In this document: one piece after another, positions 54,001 through 62,646 of the stretch
How the letters are laid out: each line of letters begins with the position of its first letter
Numbering within the stretch: position 1 is the stretch's first letter
Assembly (NCBI GenBank): GCA_027923505.1
Contig: BROI01000001.1
Coordinates: 1,272,501-1,336,500, forward strand
Source: Mayamaea pseudoterrestris
Lineage: Eukaryota > Bacillariophyta > Bacillariophyceae > Sellaphorales > Sellaphoraceae
Length of the DNA: 64,000 nt
Direction: 5' to 3'
Made by a program: the position numbers and the translations under genes
The notes under the pieces: generated by a model
What the model saw: only the letters and a program-made list of their open reading frames with translations
What the model was told of the DNA's origin: nothing
The model's database searches: none

Positions 54001-56042
54001 AGCTTCCAACCAAATTGTTTCGCCATGAGCTTTAAGTGCGACATACCAACGTGTCCCAAGCGACAGTGCGCCTCGTTGATATCAATTCGACGCATTGGCG
54101 GCGCCGAATCATCCGTCCCTTTATCAAGCGCAACACCAGCAGCTTCTCCAAGCGAAAGAGACAACGTGCGCTGCTGCGTCTGCTCGTCGCGCGAAGCTTC
54201 CAAGTAAAAGAGCTTTCCATCGGGGTCACGTTCAAAGTTTATTCCACGCTCCCTTCCCTTCGGTGTTGTCCAAGCGACTCGAATACGCTCCTTGCTAACC
54301 GACTTGACGAAGCATCCTTTATCCAAGAGCTTGCTCAAACTGATAATATTGCGAGGAAACTGCGCCATGATCGGTACCTCCGTCAAGACAAAACGAGTAC
54401 CATCTTTCGTCACAAGCGGCAAGTCTCCCATCTGAGTTGCCACGCAGCGAGTTCCATCGGCAATGATCAAGGTACGGTTGCAAGCTCTCAAGTTCACCAT
54501 CGCGTCAGCGCAATGGACTCCGTGCGTTCCGCTGCCCGAGTCCAGCATGTACTTGTTGTCGTAAGCTTCGTCGCGATCCGAGACTGCAAAAACCAAGTGC
54601 TTCTCCTCTTTGTCGACCTGCGATCCATTGGTAAGTGAATTGTTATTATCGATGCTCTCGTTCGGGCGCAACAAGACAGGCATCTCACTCGAATCATCGC
54701 TGTCATATCCACTCAGATTGCGAGGAACCAAGCTCGGAATTGATGATCCGCTTTCAGTGCTTTCGTCGTCCCAATTCGTGTCGCACGGGACCGAATCGCC
54801 ATCTTCGCTATCATTGAAGAAAGACCAGTCATCATCGTCTTCCTCAATCTCCATGGTCGAGCGCTGGTTGCTAATCCATTCGAGCACACCCATTGGCTCT
54901 CCATACGGGGCTGACGTCAGATGCACCTCCGTCGGCAACTCACACGATTCCTCTGACGTCACTGGCACCTCCATCGACTGCTCCTCCATGACGGCCATCA
55001 ACCAAGGATCCTCGTCTTCCGAGTCTTCCGCATTAGAGCGACTGCCTTGACTGCTGTTGCTCTTCTTCTTCGGGCACTTGCTAGCGTAATGACCCTTCTC
55101 ACCGCAAACGAAACAGGTAACTGTCTTCTTCTTGTCGCCGTTTCCTTTGCTGCCGCCGCCGCCATTGTTCTTCGCGTTGCCGCCTTTCTCACCCTTGTCA
55201 TCCTTCTTCTTGTCAGGACAATCGCGCTTGACATGACCAAACTTGTTACACTTGAAGCAGCGTTTCAATGGTGGCTTGCCAGGCCAAGTAGCTAAAGCCA
55301 AGTCGTCGCCTTTCTTGCCTCCCTTGCCGCCTGGGTTTCCGCTCACTTTCCACTCCTCGACAATCAACTCCTTAAAGTCCTTCAAGGTAAACGTTTCCTT
55401 CATAACGTTGCCGCGATGAGCCGAGCAGAAAGGCGCCCAAGCTGTCGAGCGCTGGAGACACTGGAAGATGGTCGACTTCTTCTGATTTTCGTCGTTCATG
55501 TACTTGGGGTCAACATCTCCCAAGCGAGTGTTGGCAAGCTCAAGATCCGCCAACCAATCATGCGCCGTTGTGTAATTCCCCGGGACACAGTCAGAGTACT
55601 CTTTCTGGAGCTGCGGGAGATCCGATATCATGTTGCCAGCCTCGAACTCTTCCTTCAGGAGCTCCCACATGGCAAACGCGGTAGTCTGCGCGCTAACTCG
55701 ACGCATCAGGGCATGATTCTCAATGCTATTGACGATAGCAGCTTGAGCTTTGGCGTTCATCTCATGGAGACGCAACTCTTGGGTAGTCGCTTCGCGAGTG
55801 GTTTTCGTCCCAGTGCTTCTCCCGTTCGAATCCTTCTCCTCCTCCTCAATTTCCATCATGAGGTACTCATCAGGACTCAACAACTTGTGCTTCGCCAACT
55901 TAGACAAGTCCTTGTTCACCGCACCGAGCGCTCCCAACCCTTCAATCAACGCGAGGATCTGCGGCTTCCAGTCCTTCCACGTCTCCTTCAACCCATTCCA
56001 CGGGACTTTGCGTAGGTTCTTGGCTTCCATGGTGCTTGGCAT
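50847..56042 (-). CDS. copia gag-pol polyprotein frame
   Basis: 1,731 codons in a single frame. Parts in order from the N-terminus: gag region, two zinc knuckles, an acidic linker, aspartic protease, integrase, an acidic/basic linker, reverse transcriptase and RNase H. Integrase before reverse transcriptase defines the Ty1/copia group. It belongs to the element above. Confidence 0.93.
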   Translation of the reverse strand: MPSTMEAKNLRKVPWNGLKETWKDWKPQILALIEGLGALGAVNKDLSKLAKHKLLSPDEYLMMEIEEEEKDSNGRSTGTKTTREATTQELRLHEMNAKAQAAIVNSIENHALMRRVSAQTTAFAMWELLKEEFEAGNMISDLPQLQKEYSDCVPGNYTTAHDWLADLELANTRLGDVDPKYMNDENQKKSTIFQCLQRSTAWAPFCSAHRGNVMKETFTLKDFKELIVEEWKVSGNPGGKGGKKGDDLALATWPGKPPLKRCFKCNKFGHVKRDCPDKKKDDKGEKGGNAKNNGGGGSKGNGDKKKTVTCFVCGEKGHYASKCPKKKSNSSQGSRSNAEDSEDEDPWLMAVMEEQSMEVPVTSEESCELPTEVHLTSAPYGEPMGVLEWISNQRSTMEIEEDDDDWSFFNDSEDGDSVPCDTNWDDESTESGSSIPSLVPRNLSGYDSDDSSEMPVLLRPNESIDNNNSLTNGSQVDKEEKHLVFAVSDRDEAYDNKYMLDSGSGTHGVHCADAMVNLRACNRTLIIADGTRCVATQMGDLPLVTKDGTRFVLTEVPIMAQFPRNIISLSKLLDKGCFVKSVSKERIRVAWTTPKGRERGINFERDPDGKLFYLEASRDEQTQQRTLSLSLGEAAGVALDKGTDDSAPPMRRIDINEAHCRLGHVGMSHLKLMAKQFGWKLVGTLDFCVACEKAKAKSQNVKKKTEIEAKHPGERLFLDLSGPYKESLGKNRYWCLIVDDATRRKWSYFGAQKNEFTEQIVALIDWLKAKEFRCRFLRCDNAPEWELLVEPCLVRGIKIEQTAPHTPMQNGRVERAFPTIRNKGHASMMAEENQLTHAETMALWGNCLELATVKDNLIPRLGYTDAYTPFKETVPVRAKNLLPFGARGYYKIPMVNQRHFVPKAEECFYVGHAPRHAAGTCLVYKRSTRKVIATKDVRWVYPFVKKGTEDDDDGNEEGFFEESDDESLGSFGHGGMPPDGKVEDDGTTAPARTGPRPPRNVPLRSPIMTRSRGAPLRRDSAADIEVDHGQQLMQGRVLNEVIDRGAVVDLTEEIEAGEQLSHGGAPIGVGDVSGEDGTAGAPVIAIEEGGSITSDHEDPVNLADLVFAVVSGKSPPPVPKNWREAYNEQNRATWEQPTFIEYGKFDGKAWTEVPRPPNRKTLGTKNVFTYKMNPITKEIEARVSNTVLGYEMVPGIDFEESFASTPVDQSIRTHLGVSLYKKKQLDAGKRVNAKRTEMWKVAEVFDVCAAFLQAPAETELYIEAPVLYEDYCASQGRTFNRTTHCIRLSMTQYGQVNASRLWQQYFIKLLKDAKHMNLVQSKTDPCVFLKHVDGELVLIVTVYVDDVINSGYTSETDKLKAWIKQHVEIKDLGPLERFLGVDYELKSDEHGVYFECSMKQYTDEMIAAFEKDIRRELKFYPTPAAGGSVLMKNEGSIINVAAYRKHIGKVLFAVRKVYPDCSNAVRDLSSHLANPGKEHWKALARLMGYLKHNAKPLKLRTPENLRPEGYTDTDWASDKNDRRSINSNLTTVGGNCLVSWQSKKQGSVALSSTEAEYVGQAEEAKEIIFETNLLKEIIGKDPPSPAIIHADNTGAIFLADNNQVGQRTKHIDIRHRFLTELTAEKRIKFEYIKSEENPADITSKNCKEETHTRHAAFIYNGFRKVVDTSKEGVVNSKSSRCSDRLKDEDELANDEWTEVTRKKPKRSKESNKVRFNLNCKKSLRQSTSLRG

Positions 56043-56081
56043 CTTGTCTTGAATCCTTTCTAAGTCGATCGTTTTAAAACG

Positions 56082-56454
56082 TGTTAGAAAGTACGGTTGT
56101 ACAATACCAAATAAAGACTCTGCAATTGCTAACGATACTCGATATTATGACCTTATTCTGCTGCAAACTACCATCGCTCCTCTCGCATCTTCAAGAGGTA
56201 TCCTCTTCTGCAACTTGCCTCAAGTTGCACTCAATATAGAGCATAAAGTAGCCATTCGGGCTGACGTTTGCACTTAACCACGTAAGCTTGTAGACTGACG
56301 CAAGCTCTTCTTGCAATTCAAGTTGAATCGCACCTTGTTGCTTTCTTTGGACCGTTTTGGCTTCTTGCGGGTTACCTCAGTCCACTCATCGTTAGCTAAC
56401 TCATCCTCATCCTTAAGTCGGTCCGAGCACCGTGAAGACTTGCTATTCACAACA
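56082..56454 (-). repeat. LTR (upstream, 5' LTR of the element)
   Basis: 373 bp, matches 50,655-51,027. Confidence 0.93.
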
Positions 56455-56771
56455 AACGACATGGTCGGAACGTTGGCATCGCTTTCGTCGTCCGTCTCGT
56501 CAGACACCTTTCGCTGCTGCATGGTCCACGCATGAGCCGTCAGGACGATGCACTCGACCAAGAATCCAATCAAGACGCCGAGAAGCAACGAGACGGTGCA
56601 AAAGCTTGATTGCAGCTTCATGCTGGTCTGAGCGATGCGTCGTTGCTGCGAGTCGTCCGTGGTCGATGCGGCCTGCGGCAATGTTGGCTTCAAAAGGGGT
56701 TCCTCCATCATGGTGCTATTGTAGAGCGTCCGAGTAAATTCTTTGGAAGAAGTAAGTGTTTTGGCATGCAT
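56455..56771 (-). pseudogene. 5' part of the four-TM membrane-protein gene split by the copia element
   Basis: Starts at ATG 56771 (or 56711/56708, the MMEEPLL methionines). It encodes a cytosolic N-terminus and TM1 (VSLLLGVLIGFLVECIVLTA, about residues 60-79), then an acidic loop. The frame now runs straight into the LTR and ends at 56,274, so a 165-residue chimera with only one TM segment would be made. It begins 230 bp downstream of the neighbouring four-TM gene, which suggests an old tandem pair. Confidence 0.7.
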
Positions 56772-57001
56772 GCATGTTTGCTTTCGACCATGCCTTTTTC
56801 GTCCACGAAAAGTCTTGTAAAGAGGCGCATTCGTCCATGATGATGTTCAAATTCGTCGAGAGAAAAATCTCGTGGTGTCGTAGCGGTGTTCACCACATTC
56901 GATGTGTCGCGGCCTTGTAGCATAGCTATACATTCGGTGATAATAATAATCCTTGCAGTTACTTGGTATTGCACATATGTAATTATAATACAAGCCTTTG
57001 C

Positions 57002-57627
57002 TCACGTGGTACATTTTGTCGAGATCCATAGCAAGTACACACAGCTAAGCAACCATGACGCCCCTGCCACCGCGAAGAAACCATTCTTCGATTGCGCCAA
57101 TACTCCCCCGACCGAGGCCTGGAAAATAAAGTTTGCCACGGCAGGGGACGCTCCAAACAAGCTTCCTCCCCATACCAATGATTTATACGTTGGAGTAGGA
57201 AATGATGCGTCAAAAGAGGGTTCAATGCGCAGCTCATTGACAATGAGCGCGACAAACTTTGGCGCCTTGAACAGAATCAAGCCAAACGCAAGGAGCATCA
57301 TCCAACATATCAAGTATGACATGCAATCATCTTTATCCTCATTGTCATTGTCGCGCGTAGTTTCGTTCTTCAACAGCATTGAGCTGCAGCCATTCGGTGG
57401 CGAAGTAACAATCAGGGCGGTAAAGCCAACGACGCATGCCCATAAGAATCCAATGGCAATTCCAACGAACAGAAAATGACGAAATACGCCGCTTTCAGCT
57501 TGATGACATCGTCGTTCGAAAGGTTGTCTTGCACAGCATGACGAGTAGGCGGCTGTAAAGGATCGAGCTGTAAATGGTCGTTGTCGCTGCTGCTGAGCAC
57601 TTCGGAATGCTCATCAGGATCATCCAT
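57002..57627 (-). CDS. Four-TM membrane protein with an apparent one-base frameshift
   Basis: The N-terminal frame starts at ATG 57627 (MDDPDEHSEVLSSSDND...DDVIKLKAAYF). A second frame continues at once with FLFVGIAIGFLWACVVGFTALIV (TM1), an acidic loop, MSYLICWMMLLAFGLILF (TM2), a small-residue TM3 (WGGSLFGASPAVANFIF) and FFAVAGASWLLSCVYLLWI (TM4), ending at 57002. The two frames meet at a T-run near 57,480; one base is lacking there relative to a continuous reading, and no plausible intron fits. This is either a recent pseudogene or a sequencing/assembly indel. TM order and loop character match the neighbouring gene split by copia. An upstream in-frame ATG at 57819 also exists. The function is unknown. 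Confidence 0.55.
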
Positions 57628-58509
57628 GACACTTTTGCACAACGCAGACAATAAATACCATAACGTTTCACAGAGGAAACAAAGAATGTGGCAAGGCAAT
57701 GGCGTTGCTTTTCGCTGGAGGCTGTTCTTGGAAGCAACGACGAGTTGATGATGTCGTATCACAAATGTCTTATCGGTACTCAAATAGCGCGCCATGACTA
57801 CGCACGAGTAGATTCTCATTAACCATACTTCATCACCGGAAGGTATACCGGTACTCTCCTATACTCTTATAATACAAGAAGTGTATCATGTTTGACCATC
57901 AACATTCTCTCATTACTATCTCCTTCTGCTCGCAATGTAGGATGCAGACTTTTATATACAAACTGGCATTGCTAAATGCGGTCGAAGCAACACGTTTTTG
58001 ACTACACGTTTCACGTGCTGTATCGTAGCTCGGAACCGAGTTCGATTTGACGGCTAAAATGAACAGATTAGCACTATTCGATCGAAAAGCAATCACTGAG
58101 TAATGAATGAGTAGGTGCGGCTCGTCCGACGATTGGGAGGGTCAATTCAACTGGACGCGCCAACGCTGGGCAGATGGAGCCTTGCGCTTGTGATAAGAGA
58201 AAAGTGGCTAATGAAATTGATAGCTTATAGTGTTTTCGAGCAGCAAAGTCTAGTGCTGGATGCGAATTGAGGGATGAGCATGCGAAGAAGGTTACTCGCT
58301 CCATGTAGGAGCCATCCGTTTCGAATTACGACTTCACGTCATGTCTATATCATTGTCATCTCTAGTATACTCAAGGAATCCAGCATGAAGCAAGATCGGC
58401 TATAATTAGCTGGTATTCTCTTGTAAGTGTGATTGTCGTATCCTCCAATGTCGGTTCTCTTAGCCATCGTAACGTAAAAAGCAACGGATCGTCCACACAT
58501 TCACAATCT
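57628..58509. other. Spacer
   Basis: 0.9 kb between two minus-strand genes; only short unremarkable frames were seen. Confidence 0.45.
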
Positions 58510-58911
58510 CTAATCGTTCTTCTTTTCAGTCGGCAACCCCAGCATGAGCTGCTCCTTGTTGACGGCACACTGCCTTTTGCATTCCGGCAAACATTCCATT
58601 CTCGACTTTTGCTCCGCGCCCTTTGGCTTGGTGCATTCGTACATGCACTGTGAAAGACAGCCTTCAAACTTGGGGTCCTTTTTTGTGCCTGCCAATTTGG
58701 CGTCCACCGACTTGGCGGAAACTGGTAGCGAAAGAAGCAGCAGGGATGATGCAGAAGCAATAGTGGATGCGAAGAATGCTGCACGTGATTGAGGTTGCTG
58801 CTGCTGTAAAGCGGGCTTTCCGTAATGTTGTGACGAAGACGATGATGGAGTCAAGGCTTCCGACGAAAGGATTGTTAAGCATGCGAGGAGAAGCAGCCGG
58901 AAAGTCTTCAT
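58510..58911 (-). CDS. Small Cys-rich protein, probable thylakoid-lumen protein
   Basis: Single exon, 133 aa, ATG at 58911. The N-terminus is a signal peptide (MKTFRLLLLACLTILSSEA) followed by LTPSSSSS, compatible with the diatom ASAF-like plastid site with Leu at +1. A second hydrophobic stretch then follows, ASTIASASSLLLLSLPVSA, preceded by an Arg and ending in a lumenal-type AxA site. The mature part (about 60 aa) has CLSQCMYECTKPKG...ECLPECKRQC, six cysteines in two CxxxCxxxC groups. I recall similar short Cys motifs in plastid proteins of plants and algae, but the function is unknown to me. Lumen location is inferred from the tripartite N-terminus. Confidence 0.7.
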   Translation of the reverse strand: MKTFRLLLLACLTILSSEALTPSSSSSQHYGKPALQQQQPQSRAAFFASTIASASSLLLLSLPVSAKSVDAKLAGTKKDPKFEGCLSQCMYECTKPKGAEQKSRMECLPECKRQCAVNKEQLMLGLPTEKKND

Positions 58912-60083
58912 TTTGTTACTTGTATATAAATGGGTATTGCTATGGGACTCTTGCTTGCAAAGTCACGTTGATTGGAAGACGAGAGACGACGACCGGAGTT
59001 GGCAAGTGTCATGGTGATTTGCGGCGCGCCATGCGGCCACTGACGTTTCTAAATGTCGCAGCAGTTATTATTTGGTAACGCTGCGACCTTCGCCGACCAA
59101 CGTCTCGCACCACGATGTTTCGGCCTTCTCAGCTCGTCCTTATTTCAAGCTGCCGACAAGCTTTTCAAATATAAGAATCGACTCTATAACGAACGGGCAA
59201 TACGCTAAAAAGCTTGCCTTTTCAACGGGTGTTTTTGTGGGAGTGCTGCAGCGAAAGGGATGCAGAATTACTGTAGCCAATCGAAATTAAAGAAGAGGCA
59301 GTCGAAAAAGAGCTTGGGTCGTGTATACTCCAGGACGAGCCACGCGAAAGGCGTTACTTGGAGTGTGCCGTGATGCCAGCTTACATAAGTAGACACAGTT
59401 TCTATTCACTGGTTCGGCAAAATTGATTGCCGTCGACCACCTCATTGGCCGATGCTGCTTCATTGGTAATCATGCATTCTGCGGCTGATGGTTGTTATCG
59501 ACCCATCGGACATCATCTAACAAGCATATGTCGGCGTTCTTTATGGCCTTGCTCGTCAAAGTCTGCGCCCAGTACCGACTTTCTTGTTGGCTGTAGTTGC
59601 AATGGAGTATTGCTTCGCCATTCTTTGAATATTCAGAAGAGCGCGTCGATTGTTCCAGGCGTCATCATCGGGCGTCACTGTTCACGTTTCCCGGACGGAA
59701 GCGGGAATCTACAGAACTCACTGGATGCTTTCGCGAAAAAGATTCGGTAGTATAAAAATTGGAGTAGTACGTGGCGAGCAAGTGTGACTCACATGAGCTC
59801 GGAGAAGTTATCGGCAGCTTTTCGATATCAAATCATTGAGTATTTCGTTGCCGGTTGAGAAATAGCACGAGGGAGAAGAACATGACGCGCAGTGTTCTAC
59901 TATACCCATGGTCTGATGCGTCGATTGACACATACATTGCCCAATTACATCTTCCCGCTTCCAGCGCGCCTATCGTAGGAAGTTCGGCATATTCGCCGTG
60001 TTCGAAGGAGTAGTCATATTTCACTCTTGTTTCCATTTCTTCGTCCGCAAACGATCCTTCACTTCCAAACGACACGAAGAACC
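58912..60083. other. Divergent spacer upstream of the lumen-protein and HSF genes
   Basis: 1.17 kb between divergently transcribed genes, so it holds both promoters. A 107-codon frame near 59,430 lacks an ATG start and has no recognisable domain. Confidence 0.45.
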
Positions 60084-61007
60084 ATGCGCACCTCAGCTTC
60101 GAAGAGAGGCAGCAAACGCACCAAGCGAGTCAAAAGCGTCAAGAGGCGCACGACGGACTTGGAGAAGGTCCATCATGACTACAAGGATTGGTCTGACACA
60201 AAGACGCTCAAAAGAAACGCCAAGAGCGAGCTCAAGACGAAGATTTCTGCGAGAAACACCTTTCCAATCGCCTTGTATCGCATGCTCGAATCGGCGGAGA
60301 AGAAGGGACAAGAGGATGCTATATCCTGGCAGCCTCATGGGCGCGCCTTTGTCATTCATGATCGCGACAAGTTCGCCAAGGTTTTGGCCAAACACTTTAA
60401 AACAAGCAGGCTGCAGTCATTCATCCGCAACCTGAACCTTTGGAACTGGACTAGAATCTCGTCCGGTCGGGACAAGGGCGCCTACTACCACCCACAGTTT
60501 CTCCGAGGCAAGCGGGAGCTACTCGAGCTGATTCGCCGGATTCCCAAAAAGGGAGTCGGGGTCCGTCTCCAGCCAAACCCTGAGGATGAGCCAGACTTTT
60601 GGCACGGACTTCCATGGGTCATTGACGGCGAAACTAAACGCAAGGCCAGCCGATCCAAGCGTCTTGCTGCGGCATCGCCTGTCGTATCTATGGAAGCTAC
60701 TCCAAGCGAGGAAGAAGTCGAGGAAGAGGATACTGCCCAAGACGTTGAGATTGACGAGATTCCAAGCGCAGCAGCCATTGCAGCCGATGACGTACCTGCC
60801 GACGTCGACGACGAGCCTCTCGTCGTACCTTCCTCCTGCTCTTGGATCTTTGGTGGTTCCTTTTTCGAGACGACAGTCACGGAGACGCCCTCCGGGCCAA
60901 CTCTGTTGGATTCCATTGTTCCAGCGGATATCAGCGTCGACAATAGTGCCGACATTGATGACATCGACTTTGACCAGGAGCTGTCCGAGTTATTCATGGA
61001 CATTTAA
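60084..61007 (+). CDS. HSF: Heat shock factor (HSF)-type transcription factor
   Basis: Single exon, 307 aa, ATG at 60084 (MRTSASKRGSKRTKR). The N-terminus is very basic and carries nuclear-localisation-like clusters. The HSF DNA-binding domain covers about 57-152: FPIALYRMLESA, then ISWQPHGRAFVIHDRDKF, the recognition-helix segment KTSRLQSFIRNLNLWNW, and GAYYHPQFLRGKRELLELI. No clear HR-A/B coiled coil follows. The C-terminus is acidic (EEEVEEEDTAQDVEIDEIPS; DDIDFDQELSELFMDI), as expected of an activation region. HSFs are the largest transcription-factor family in diatoms, and most are not tied to heat. Target genes cannot be told from the sequence. Confidence 0.93.
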   Translation: MRTSASKRGSKRTKRVKSVKRRTTDLEKVHHDYKDWSDTKTLKRNAKSELKTKISARNTFPIALYRMLESAEKKGQEDAISWQPHGRAFVIHDRDKFAKVLAKHFKTSRLQSFIRNLNLWNWTRISSGRDKGAYYHPQFLRGKRELLELIRRIPKKGVGVRLQPNPEDEPDFWHGLPWVIDGETKRKASRSKRLAAASPVVSMEATPSEEEVEEEDTAQDVEIDEIPSAAAIAADDVPADVDDEPLVVPSSCSWIFGGSFFETTVTETPSGPTLLDSIVPADISVDNSADIDDIDFDQELSELFMDI

Positions 61008-61459
61008 TCAAGCGTGCAAACCTTGGATGCAACAGCTTTACAAGCTACGGAAGCTAAATAGCAAGATCGACTATGGGAAATTTTGAAACTCGCTGGGCTA
61101 GTTTAGTTAATAAGCGCAGGCGAATAGTCTATATCATCTTTTACGATTCGTGCAGCTGCTGCAGTCTGCGTGCGCGCTAGAAGTAGCAGTTAATCGTAGG
61201 TTATTTTTGCATAGAGTTTCCATGTACAGTTAAAAGTCCGTCGAACGACAAAGTTGCTGCTGGAGTAACCAACAAACGTCGATGTTGCTTGCAGGAAACG
61301 GATGTCGCACCGATAACCGTTGCGATGACGAGAATTCCCGTCCCCCTCCTCTCCATCAAACATCAAACCGTCGGCAGATTTGATAACCATCAATAAACTG
61401 CAATCATCGCTTCGACCCATCAACTACTACGGTAGTATTCGAAAGTATTGAAACCAAGC
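61008..61459. other. Spacer HSF to TLC gene
   Basis: Promoter of the TLC gene is expected here. Nothing else was recognised. Confidence 0.45.
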
Positions 61460-62374
61460 ATGGTGACTGTAACAATACCGAAGAATATGAATAGTCAAGC
61501 AGCAAACGACTGGATGTCGCCGCAACCACACGGCTGGTTTCCTCAATCGACTCCATTCGTCATGACAGGCATAATCTTGATGCATTCCATGTATCGAATA
61601 CTCTACTATATTTACGAGAATCCCAGCATTGCTGCGTATCTCTCCATACCGTCTCCTTCTTCCGACTACTGCAACAATTCCGAAAAGTGCGGACGACCCG
61701 ATCTCTTTGCCTTTCAGTGCGTCAGCGCCGCGACGTTTTGGACGATTGGAATACTGTCGCTACGTACTTGGTACGCGAGAAATGGCGCACGCAGCAGCAT
61801 GCAAGTCTCGACGCCGGAGCACCGCATCTACTCTGGACTGCCCGTGACGGAAACCATTGCATCCATCAACATGAGCTACCAATTATGGGACTTTTACGTG
61901 TCGCTCTCCATCCCCGAGCACTGCACCATCATCATGATGACGCACCACTTTGTGGCTGCCATTGTCTGCTGGAGCGTCTTGACGTCGCGCACGCTTGGAT
62001 GTCACGCCGTCTTTTTCCTTGGCATGTCGGAAGTGAGTAGCATGTGGCTCGTGTTGCTCGACATGAGCAAGTACTTTTCGCCGTCGCAACATTCTTTGGC
62101 GCATGTTGTTGTGGAACACGTTGCGGGGCCACTCTTTGTCGTCACGTTCATATACTACCGCGTCATTTTATGGTGGCGCGTGAGCTACCAGTTTTGGAAC
62201 GATGTGCAGAGTGTGAAAACTACCGGACAATCCGAACGGCTGCGACCAGGCCGCACCTGGGTGTTGCATCTACTGCTCTCGCTAATGATTCCCATGGGAA
62301 TATTGCAGCTTTACTGGTTGACAATCATTGCGCAGGAAGTGCAGGGAGTGCTCTCAAAAGAAGACATGGCGTAA
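61460..62374 (+). CDS. TLC (TRAM-LAG1-CLN8)-domain membrane protein
   Basis: Single exon, 304 aa, ATG at 61460 (MVTVTIPKNM). There are about seven hydrophobic segments. The TLC region spans about 120-295: INMSYQLWDFYVSLSI, IIMMTHHFVAAIVCWSVL, FFLGMSEVSSMWLVLLDMSKYF, PLFVVTFIYYRVILWW, and a last TM at LLLSLMIPMGILQLYWLTII. The Asp in YQLWDFY and the MTHH histidines are typical positions of the family. TLC proteins include ceramide synthases and lipid-handling TLCD/CLN8 proteins. The lack of a Hox or clear Lag1 motif favours the TLCD-like group (inference). Likely ER membrane. Confidence 0.82.
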   Translation: MVTVTIPKNMNSQAANDWMSPQPHGWFPQSTPFVMTGIILMHSMYRILYYIYENPSIAAYLSIPSPSSDYCNNSEKCGRPDLFAFQCVSAATFWTIGILSLRTWYARNGARSSMQVSTPEHRIYSGLPVTETIASINMSYQLWDFYVSLSIPEHCTIIMMTHHFVAAIVCWSVLTSRTLGCHAVFFLGMSEVSSMWLVLLDMSKYFSPSQHSLAHVVVEHVAGPLFVVTFIYYRVILWWRVSYQFWNDVQSVKTTGQSERLRPGRTWVLHLLLSLMIPMGILQLYWLTIIAQEVQGVLSKEDMA

Positions 62375-62646
62375 GGGTATGTCGGAAGCATTTTATCGCC
62401 ATTCATGGGTATCAGCTACTTCAGGCTCATCTGCAAGACTAGACATCTGTTCGACCGTTTATTAGATGTATATTTGGTGCTACGACTATTCACCTACGGT
62501 AGCCGCTACCGCAAGAAGCAGCAGGTTAACAAGTTTGCGTCGATACTTTTCAGAAACGGTGTGACGCAGTTGGCGAGGTTGCCGATCCTCCGCGCCATCG
62601 ACTTGTGTTCTTCCGCAGACAAAAGCAGCATCAAATCATCGAAAAC
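62375..62646. other. Spacer TLC gene to carbamate kinase
   Basis: 272 bp between two co-oriented genes; nothing specific was seen. Confidence 0.4.

Larger units (their letters stand above)
50655..56454 (-). mobile_element. Ty1/copia LTR retrotransposon, whole-looking, very young
   Basis: A 5.8-kb element on the minus strand, with 373-bp LTRs at both ends (TGTT...AACA) and a flanking 5-6-bp target duplication AACGAC. The two LTRs look identical by eye, so the insertion is very recent. One long open frame covers the internal region (complement 50847..56042) with the copia order: gag with two CCHC knuckles, protease, integrase, reverse transcriptase, RNase H. The end of that frame runs into the downstream LTR. 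It looks whole, with no breaks noticed. It sits inside a host membrane-protein gene. Confidence 0.95.

Noticed and set aside
59427-59750. 107-codon plus-strand frame
   Set aside because: No ATG at its start, no recognisable domain, and it lies in the divergent promoter region.
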